64,000 nt of DNA, from assembly GCA_029202385.1 (NCBI GenBank), contig CP119314.1, positions 5,259,001 through 5,323,000 of the forward strand, in the 5' to 3' direction. The notes beneath the pieces are model-generated. The model searched no databases. It saw nothing but the letters and a program-made list of their open reading frames with translations, and had not been told where the DNA came from. Below, in pieces: positions 58,276-64,000 of the stretch (within the stretch, counting starts at the first letter, position 1; each line of letters starts with the position of its first letter). The DNA is from Candidatus Sphingomonas phytovorans (GTDB lineage: Bacteria; Pseudomonadota; Alphaproteobacteria; Sphingomonadales; Sphingomonadaceae). A program made the position numbers and the translations under genes.

Positions 58276-59316
58276 CTATTCCCGGGGCGACGGGACAGTC
58301 TCAGTCGGGCTCGTGCTGGGAGCCGCGCTACCTTCGCTTCCGCGGTGCTCCGGCGCCGAGGTCCGCGGGGTTGGGCCCAGCGGATTGAGCGTTGGGTTGG
58401 TAAGCTCGGGCGCTGGAACGGCGCTCTTGTGGCGCTTGCCGCGCAGCCCGTCGATCTCGGCCTGGCGCCTCTGCAGATAAAAGGTGCGGGCGGCGGTATA
58501 GGGATCACCGCTGCTCTCGCGCAGTTCGTTGAGCTTCTCGTCGAACTCGGCGCGATAGTCGATCGCACTGATGACACCGCGTGGAACGCTGAAATAGAGC
58601 TTGTTGAACGGCGTTCCGAAAGACATCGGCAGGACCAGGCTGTCCACGCCGCCGCCCACGAGATCGCGTAAGGTGGTCGGTCCGATCAGCGGCAGGAACA
58701 GGAAAGGCCCGGGCTTCACCCCGTAATAGCCGAGGGTGTCGGCGAAGCCGTTCGGGCGGCGCGGCAGGTTGAAGGGGCGCTTCTTCGCGACATCGAACAG
58801 GCCGGCGCCGCCGATCGTGGAATTGACCGCGAAGCGGCCGAGTGTTTCCCCCGCCTTGCCGGGCTTTAACTGCACCAGGAAATTCAGGAAGACGACCGGC
58901 TCGCGCAGATTGCCGAGGAAATTGCGCAGGCCGCTGCGGATCGGTCCGGGGATGTTCTTCTTGTAGGCGAGCGCGACCGGGCCGACGAATGCCTTGTCGA
59001 CTGACTGGGTGACCTCGAAGGACTGGGCGTTGACCGCGCTGAGAGGATCGCCCGGGGTCGAGCGCGGACGCGCCGTCACGATGATGTCGTTCTGGTCCAC
59101 GGCGGAAGCGGGCACCATGGCGGCCGGTTCTGCCGGTGGCGGCTGAACGCCCGGAGTCGGTTCCGCCGCGACTGGCGGCACCGCCGGTTGAGCTACGTCT
59201 TGGCCGCTCGGGGCGGGAACGAGCTGGACCATGGCGGGTGTCGCCGGCTGGGTGTCACCCATGCCCGCCGATGCATTGGCCAGCAGCAACGCGGTGGTAA
59301 AAGCCGGAATACTCAA
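58276..59316 (-). CDS. MlaA (VacJ)-family phospholipid-transport protein
   Basis: A 346-residue MlaA homologue, the outer-membrane component that removes misplaced phospholipids. Family core: DPLSAVNAQSFEVTQSVDKAFVGPVALAYKKNIPGPIRSGLRNFLGNLREPVVFLNFLVQLKPGKAGETLGRFAVNSTIG is split over 130 to 220 with GYYGVKPGPFLFLPLIGPTTLRDLVG after it. The Pro/Ala-rich N-terminus has a signal-like MSIPAFTTALLLANASAG but no lipobox Cys. TTG at 59316 follows AAAGGA by seven bases. Pro-rich C-terminal tail. Confidence 0.88.
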   Translation of the reverse strand: MSIPAFTTALLLANASAGMGDTQPATPAMVQLVPAPSGQDVAQPAVPPVAAEPTPGVQPPPAEPAAMVPASAVDQNDIIVTARPRSTPGDPLSAVNAQSFEVTQSVDKAFVGPVALAYKKNIPGPIRSGLRNFLGNLREPVVFLNFLVQLKPGKAGETLGRFAVNSTIGGAGLFDVAKKRPFNLPRRPNGFADTLGYYGVKPGPFLFLPLIGPTTLRDLVGGGVDSLVLPMSFGTPFNKLYFSVPRGVISAIDYRAEFDEKLNELRESSGDPYTAARTFYLQRRQAEIDGLRGKRHKSAVPAPELTNPTLNPLGPTPRTSAPEHRGSEGSAAPSTSPTETVPSPRE

Positions 59317-59522
59317 ATGGTTGTCCTTTCTGCCGACCGCCCGGTTCTGCGCGATGGGGTGCTGGGCGCCCGCAATCGCATCGGCCTCACCTCTAGGACG
59401 TCACCAATTCCGGTTTCCTCAGATGACGGCATCGCATCAGTGTCATATTTCCACGCGGTCATGCCGAACCGGCTGTTCCGGCCGGCCCTGGCGCTCGTGG
59501 CCCAGCCTGTGGACAGGCCCGA

Positions 59523-59894
59523 TCAGCCAAGCGACAGGTCCTCCAGCGCGGCGCCGTAATAGCTGGCCACGCGATTGGCATAGGCCTGGTCGAATAGCGG
59601 CGCATTGTTCGCCCAGCTCGGCCCGCCTTCGAGCACGCTGCGCTCGATCCGCACGATATAGATGTCGGCGGACGGATCATAGGCGAGCAGGCTGAAGGGC
59701 AGGGGATAGAAGGCCTTGCCCATGCCGAGGAACCCGCCGATCGTCAGCACGACATAGGCAGTCTGGCCGGTCCGCTTGTTGATCAGGAATTCCTGGACCG
59801 AGCCGACCTTCTCCCCCTCGCGGGTCTTCACCTTGATCGCATCGGCCTCGCTCGAATGGGCGAGCAGTTGAACGGGCGGCTGGTTCTTGGACAT
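59523..59894 (-). CDS. PRC-barrel domain protein
   Basis: A 123-residue protein with a single PRC-barrel: IKVKTREGEKVGSVQEFLINKRTGQTAYVVLTIGGFLGMGKAFYPLPFSLLAYD. PRC barrels occur in photosynthetic reaction-centre H subunits and RNA processing factors; free-standing ones are of unknown role. GGAGG seven bases before ATG at 59894. Transcribed after the permease gene, with 19 bases between. Confidence 0.85.
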   Translation of the reverse strand: MSKNQPPVQLLAHSSEADAIKVKTREGEKVGSVQEFLINKRTGQTAYVVLTIGGFLGMGKAFYPLPFSLLAYDPSADIYIVRIERSVLEGGPSWANNAPLFDQAYANRVASYYGAALEDLSLG

Positions 59895-59913
59895 GGTCAT
59901 TCCTCCAAATCGG

Positions 59914-61188
59914 TCAATCCTCGAGGATCAAACTCGTACGCTTCGTTTCCGGCAGCATGAGAAACGCGATTGTCGCGCAGGCGAGGATTGCGGTGACGTA
60001 CCAGTAGAAGGCTGCCTCGACATTGGCGTTCTTGAACCAGAGCGCGACATATTCGGCCGTGCCGCCGAACGCGGCATTGCCGATCGCATAGGGAAAGGCG
60101 ACGCCCAGCGCGCGGATATGCGCCGGGAACAGCTCGGCCTTCACCAGGGCGCTGATCGAGGTATAGGCTGACAGCAGCATCAGCGGCACCAGGATGATGG
60201 CGAAGGCGACCAGCGGATCGTGCGCCACCGCCAGCGCGCTGAACACGGGCACCGTGACGATCATGCCGCCGATGCCGAACAGCAGCAGCATCGGCCTGCG
60301 CCCGAACGTGTCGGCGAGCATGCCGAACACCGGCTGCGCGATCATGTAGACGATCAGCGCGGCGGTCATCACCTGGGTCGCGGTCTGGATCTCGAAGCCG
60401 CTTGTGTTGACCAGGAATTTCTGGAGATAGGTGGTGTAGGCGTAGAAGGTGCAGCTTCCGCCAGCGCTGATGATCATGACCAGCAGGAATTCGCGCGGAT
60501 GCGCCTTCCACAAGGCGGCGAGGCTGGATTTGGGGCGGTCGGCTGGCTGGTTCTCGAACGAGGCGGTCTCGGCCAGCCGGCGGCGCAGGACATAGACGAT
60601 CAGCGCCAGCGCCGCGCCGAATGCGAAGGCGAGGCGCCAGCCCCAGGACGACAGTTCCGTCTTGCTCAGCCAGGCCTGGAGCAGGAGCGTGACGGCGAGC
60701 GCGGTGAGCTGCCCGCCGATCAGCGTGACATATTGGAAGCTCGACCAGAAGCCGCGCCGGTCGCGCGTCGCCATTTCGGAAAGATAGGTCGCGCTCGCGC
60801 CATATTCCCCGCCGACCGACAGGCCCTGGATCATGCGGGCAAGCACCAGGATGATCGGCGCGGCGACGCCGATCACGGCATAGCCCGGCACCAGCGCGAT
60901 CATCAGCGAGCCGAGGCACATCAGCCCGACCGAAAGCGCGAGGCCGGCCTTGCGGCCATGCGTGTCGGCATAGCGGCCCATCCAATAGGCGCCGATCGGG
61001 CGCATCACGAATCCGACGGCGAAGATCGCGCCGGTGCCCATCAGCTGCGCCGTCAGGTTGCCCTTGGGAAAGAAGGTCGCGGCGAAATAGAGCGACAGCG
61101 AGGAATAGGCGTACCAGTCATACCATTCGACCAGATTGCCAGCCGATCCGCCAACGATTGATTTCAGTCGCTTGGCATCGATCGCCAT
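59914..61188 (-). CDS. MHS-family MFS permease (KgtP-like)
   Basis: A 424-residue, 12-helix MFS symporter. MHS signature: IVGGSAGNLVEWYDWYAYSSLSLYFAATFFP, MRPIGAYWMGRYADTHGRK, RMIQGLSVGGEYGASATYLSEMATRDRRGFWSSFQYV. The FEWYDW-type motif and GGEYG match alpha-ketoglutarate and other dicarboxylate permeases of the proton-symport type. ATG at 61188 gives MAIDAKRLKSIVGGSAGN. Substrate predicted, not certain. Confidence 0.88.
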   Translation of the reverse strand: MAIDAKRLKSIVGGSAGNLVEWYDWYAYSSLSLYFAATFFPKGNLTAQLMGTGAIFAVGFVMRPIGAYWMGRYADTHGRKAGLALSVGLMCLGSLMIALVPGYAVIGVAAPIILVLARMIQGLSVGGEYGASATYLSEMATRDRRGFWSSFQYVTLIGGQLTALAVTLLLQAWLSKTELSSWGWRLAFAFGAALALIVYVLRRRLAETASFENQPADRPKSSLAALWKAHPREFLLVMIISAGGSCTFYAYTTYLQKFLVNTSGFEIQTATQVMTAALIVYMIAQPVFGMLADTFGRRPMLLLFGIGGMIVTVPVFSALAVAHDPLVAFAIILVPLMLLSAYTSISALVKAELFPAHIRALGVAFPYAIGNAAFGGTAEYVALWFKNANVEAAFYWYVTAILACATIAFLMLPETKRTSLILED

Positions 61189-61298
61189 GTGCCGTCTCTC
61201 CCCACCCGTGTCCTTGCACGACCCGACTGTAACAAAGGCGAAATCTTGCCTGGGCGCAAGACGGGCGGTTGAGCCGCATGGCTGCTTCGCGCATAGAG

Positions 61299-61850
61299 AT
61301 GGCGATGCGTCTGCTTCCGCTTCTCGCCGTGATGATCGCCCTGGCCAGTTGCGTCGGGCCGACCGCGCCGCCCAGGCCAGTACCGAGGCCGGTTCCGCCC
61401 CCCGTCCATACTCCGCCGCCGCCGGCTCCCAGGCCGACCGCGACGCCGGTCGGCAAGGACTGGCGCGACTGGCCGGTGACGCCCGGCGACTGGGTCTATC
61501 GGCAGGATGGTCGCGGCTCGATCGCGCTGTTCGGCGTGCCCGGCGCTGATGCAGTGCTGACGCTGCGCTGCGACCGGGCGGCGAACGCCCTCTATTTGTC
61601 GCGCCAGGGCTCCGCCGCCGCACCGGTGGCGATGACGATCCGCACCTCGACCCTGTTGCGCACGCTTTCAGCCGCGCCGACCGGCGGCACGCCGCCCTAT
61701 GTGGCGGTGGCGATCCAGCCGCGCGATGGGCTGCTCGATGCGATTGGTTTCAGCCGCGGCCGCTTCGTGGTTGAACAGGCCGGTTCCGCGACGCTGGTCA
61801 TACCCGCCTGGGCCGAGATCGAGCGCGTGACCGAGGATTGCCGGCGCTAG
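61299..61850 (+). CDS. proline-rich lipoprotein of unknown function
   Basis: A 183-residue exported protein: lipobox VMIALASCVGP, a long Pro-rich spacer (PPRPVPRPVPPPVHTPPPPA) to cross the periplasm, then a beta domain (WRDWPVTPGDWVYRQDGRGSIALFGVPG, AVLTLRCDRAANALYLSRQ, VAVAIQPRDGLLDAIGFSRGRFVVEQAGSATLVIPAW). Typical sphingomonad hypothetical; no activity known. ATG at 61299 or 61305. Confidence 0.7.
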   Translation: MAMRLLPLLAVMIALASCVGPTAPPRPVPRPVPPPVHTPPPPAPRPTATPVGKDWRDWPVTPGDWVYRQDGRGSIALFGVPGADAVLTLRCDRAANALYLSRQGSAAAPVAMTIRTSTLLRTLSAAPTGGTPPYVAVAIQPRDGLLDAIGFSRGRFVVEQAGSATLVIPAWAEIERVTEDCRR

Positions 61851-62007
61851 CGGCGGCCCGTTTCTTCTCGAAATCTCGCATCGCAGAACACAGGTCACGT
61901 ACTGCCGCTGCCGGTCATTGGCGTCATGGGAACAAAATCCGTTCCAAACTCTTTTACGCCCGGCGCCACGGGCATCATCGGTTGCCCCGCGCGGGACATG
62001 ACTGGCT

Positions 62008-63153
62008 ATGACGTTGCCTCGGCGGTCATATTGGGCTTTCGGCGCGCTGGGCCTGGTTGTCGTTATCCTGATTGCATGGGCAATCCTTCACAAGAAACCT
62101 GCCGGCCCCCCGAAAGCTCATCCCGTTCCAGTGTCGGTTGCCGTCGCGACCGTACGAGACGTGCCGGTTTCCCTCACCGCGCTCGGTGCGGCGCAAGCCT
62201 GGAAGAGCGCGCTCGTCCGCACCCAGGTCAACGGCAAGCTGCTCAGCGCATCCTTTGTCGAGGGCACCGATGTCCAGGCCGGGCAGCTTCTGGCCCAGAT
62301 CGATCCCGGGCCCTATCAGGCGGCGCTCCTCCAGGCCCGTGGCGCGCTTGAGCGTGACAAGGCCCTGCTGCGCGACGCCCGCCTCGATCTGGAGCGATAT
62401 CGAACCCTGAAGAGCCAGGATTCGATCGCGCTCCAGCAGGTTTCGACTCAGGCCGCGCTGGTCCAGCAGGACGAAGGTCTCGTCCATATCGACGAAGGCG
62501 CGGTGGCCGCCGCGCAGATCAATCTCCGCTGGTGCCGTATCCTTTCCCCGATCACGGGCAGAACCGGCGTGCGGCTGGTCGATCCGGGCAATCTGGTCAG
62601 CACGAGCGACACGACCGGGATCGTCATCGTCAACCAGATCGAGCCGATTGCGGTGACCTTCACGGTTCCCCAGGGAGATTTCCAGCGCCTCTCGGATATT
62701 TCAGACGGGTTCCGCAAGCCGCTGACGACCGTGGCGCTCAGCCAGGAGACCAATGCGTCGCTGGGGTCGGGCGAGCTGAGCATCGCCGACAACAAGGTCG
62801 ATCCCACGACCGGGACGGTGCAGCTCAAGGCGCGCTTCGCCAATGCGGGCCGGCGTCTCTGGCCCGGACAGTTCGTCAATGTCGTGCTGACGCTCCAGAC
62901 GCTTGAGCAGAAGGTCACGATCCCGTCGGGCGCGGTCAATCAGGGTCCGAATGGCGCGTTCGCCTATGTCGTCGTGGGCGGCAAGGCCATGGCGCGGACG
63001 ATCAGGGTCGGCTCGAACCAGGGTGGGAACGCCGTCATCGAGGCGGGCGTCAAGGCTGGCGAGACCGTCGTGATCGACGGACAGATGACGCTGACGCCCG
63101 GCTTGCCGGTCAGTATCCACCGGCCGGCGGCCGCGGGAAGGCCAGCTGTTTGA
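62008..63153 (+). CDS. RND efflux periplasmic adaptor (MdtA-like)
   Basis: A 381-residue membrane-fusion protein: N-terminal anchor helix (YWAFGALGLVVVILIAWAIL), barrel-sandwich halves (ALVRTQVNGKLLSASFVEGTDVQAGQLLAQIDPGPYQAALLQARGALERD is the first with its hairpin), and the beta-barrel (RLVDPGNLVSTSDTTGIVIVNQIEPIAVTFTVPQ). MdtA-like sequence order. TTGA overlap with the permease gene, so coupled. No lipobox. Confidence 0.9.
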   Translation: MTLPRRSYWAFGALGLVVVILIAWAILHKKPAGPPKAHPVPVSVAVATVRDVPVSLTALGAAQAWKSALVRTQVNGKLLSASFVEGTDVQAGQLLAQIDPGPYQAALLQARGALERDKALLRDARLDLERYRTLKSQDSIALQQVSTQAALVQQDEGLVHIDEGAVAAAQINLRWCRILSPITGRTGVRLVDPGNLVSTSDTTGIVIVNQIEPIAVTFTVPQGDFQRLSDISDGFRKPLTTVALSQETNASLGSGELSIADNKVDPTTGTVQLKARFANAGRRLWPGQFVNVVLTLQTLEQKVTIPSGAVNQGPNGAFAYVVVGGKAMARTIRVGSNQGGNAVIEAGVKAGETVVIDGQMTLTPGLPVSIHRPAAAGRPAV

Positions 63154-64000
63154 GTCTGTCCAGTCCCTTCATCCAGCGCCCGGTCGCGACATCGCTCGTC
63201 GCGATCGCGTTGCTGCTTGTCGGCATCATCGCTTATCTCGTCCTGCCCGTGGCGGCCCTGCCGCAGGTCGATTTCCCGACCCTGCAGGTCAGCGCCAGCC
63301 TGCCCGGCGCAAGCCCGGAGACCATGGCGTCGAACGTCGCCACGCCCCTCGAACGCCAGTTCTCGCTGATTCCCGGCGTCAGCCAGATGACATCGGTCAG
63401 CTCGCTGGGCACGACCAGCATCACGCTCCAGTTCGAGCTGTCGCGCAACATCGATGCCGCCGCCCAGGACGTGCAGTCGGCGATCAACGCGGCGAGCGGC
63501 CAGCTTCCCACCAATCTGCCCAGCGCACCCAGCTTCCGAAAGGTGAACCCGGCGGATGCGCCGGTCATGATCCTGTCGCTCAGCTCCGACACGATCGCGC
63601 TTCCGCAGATCAGCGACTATGCCGACAACATCCTGGCGCAGCAGATCTCGCGGATCGACGGCGTCGGCCTGGTCAATATCGGCGGGCAGCAGAAACCCGC
63701 CATGCGCATCCAGATCGATCCCCGTAAGGTCGCGGCGCTTGGGTTGCAGATCGATGGCGTCCGCGCCCAGATCGCGGCCGCCACCGCCAATGCGCCAAAG
63801 GGCGCGATCGTCGGCCCAAGCCAGAATCTGACGGTCTATGCCAACGACCAGATCCTCGACGCGGCGGTGTGGAGGCAACTGGTCGTCGGCTATCAGAATG
63901 GAGCACCGGTTCGCGTCAGGGATGTGGGCGATGCCGTCCAGAGCGTCGAGAACAACCAGATCGGCGCCTGGGCCTTCCCCGGCAAGGCGAATACCGATCC
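63150..64000 (+). CDS. RND efflux permease (MdtB/C-like), truncated by window edge
   Basis: The first 283 residues of a probable 1000-residue AcrB-type pump. SLSSPFIQRPVATSLVAIALLLVGIIAYLVLPVAALPQVDFPTLQVSASLPGASPETM is split by the first helix and porter domain PN1, with FELSRNIDAAAQDVQSAINAA, LPTNLPSAPSFRKVNPADAPVMILSLSS, and the docking-loop side NGAPVRVRDVGD. MdtBC-like wording (APVMILSLSS). TTG at 63150 overlaps the adaptor stop. Continues past 64000. Confidence 0.93.
   Translation, partial: MSLSSPFIQRPVATSLVAIALLLVGIIAYLVLPVAALPQVDFPTLQVSASLPGASPETMASNVATPLERQFSLIPGVSQMTSVSSLGTTSITLQFELSRNIDAAAQDVQSAINAASGQLPTNLPSAPSFRKVNPADAPVMILSLSSDTIALPQISDYADNILAQQISRIDGVGLVNIGGQQKPAMRIQIDPRKVAALGLQIDGVRAQIAAATANAPKGAIVGPSQNLTVYANDQILDAAVWRQLVVGYQNGAPVRVRDVGDAVQSVENNQIGAWAFPGKANTD

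Overview
The window is high-GC (about two-thirds G+C in most genes) Gram-negative chromosomal DNA. The best fit is a sphingomonad (Alphaproteobacteria, Sphingomonadales). This rests on gene content and protein style: an O2-dependent heme A synthase, a class Ia ribonucleotide reductase, an MlaA homologue, short DUF3617, DUF4893, DUF4166 and DUF885 proteins, PhoQ-type kinase motifs, and intergenic GC-rich palindromes. The assignment is an inference from recognition; no database was searched. There is no rRNA, CRISPR array, intact transposase, integrase or prophage.

Layout. 0.1-3.1 kb: small envelope proteins and an RNB-domain nuclease. 3.1-10.1 kb: ferredoxin-type reductase, tRNA-Gly(CCC), SRPBCC protein, MatB-like acyl-CoA ligase, lipid kinase plus phosphoesterase, DUF885 hydrolase. 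10.3-14.5 kb: DUF4166/epimerase pair, an orphan HEAGH protein, an M19 dipeptidase. 14.5-20.6 kb: rplM-rpsI, ctaA-cutA, merC-like gene plus zur, an acetyltransferase, dxs. 20.7-25 kb: small secreted and envelope proteins, an Rnk-like factor, a methyltransferase. 25.0-28.9 kb: a 107-residue protein followed by a 1142-residue glycine-rich, coiled-coil protein with one hydrophobic hairpin-like segment, the best candidate here for an undescribed toxin-like system. 29-31.3 kb: glycosyltransferase and secreted hydrolase.

31.3-40 kb: an accessory islet beside the ribonucleotide reductase genes. It holds a hypothetical gene, a leucine-rich-repeat protein, a repeat-bearing intergenic stretch and an A+T-rich P-loop ATPase whose start codon overlaps the nrdB stop codon. 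nrdB ends an operon of small membrane proteins. nrdA lies about 1 kb beyond that operon, separated from it by a DUF2171 gene and a DUF559 nuclease-like gene boxed in by four copies of a palindromic repeat. A second, decayed DUF559 copy with a related palindrome sits behind the fumarase gene.

40.3-64 kb: a QseBC-like two-component system divergent from an OB-fold exported protein; an HxlR regulator divergent from a reductase-glutathione transferase pair across a perfect palindrome; a GGDEF-EAL-PilZ receptor; class I fumarase; transporters; an MBL-fold hydrolase; two DUF3617 genes and the remnant of a third; uvrB; an MlaA homologue; a KgtP-like permease; and the start of an RND efflux operon running off the right edge.
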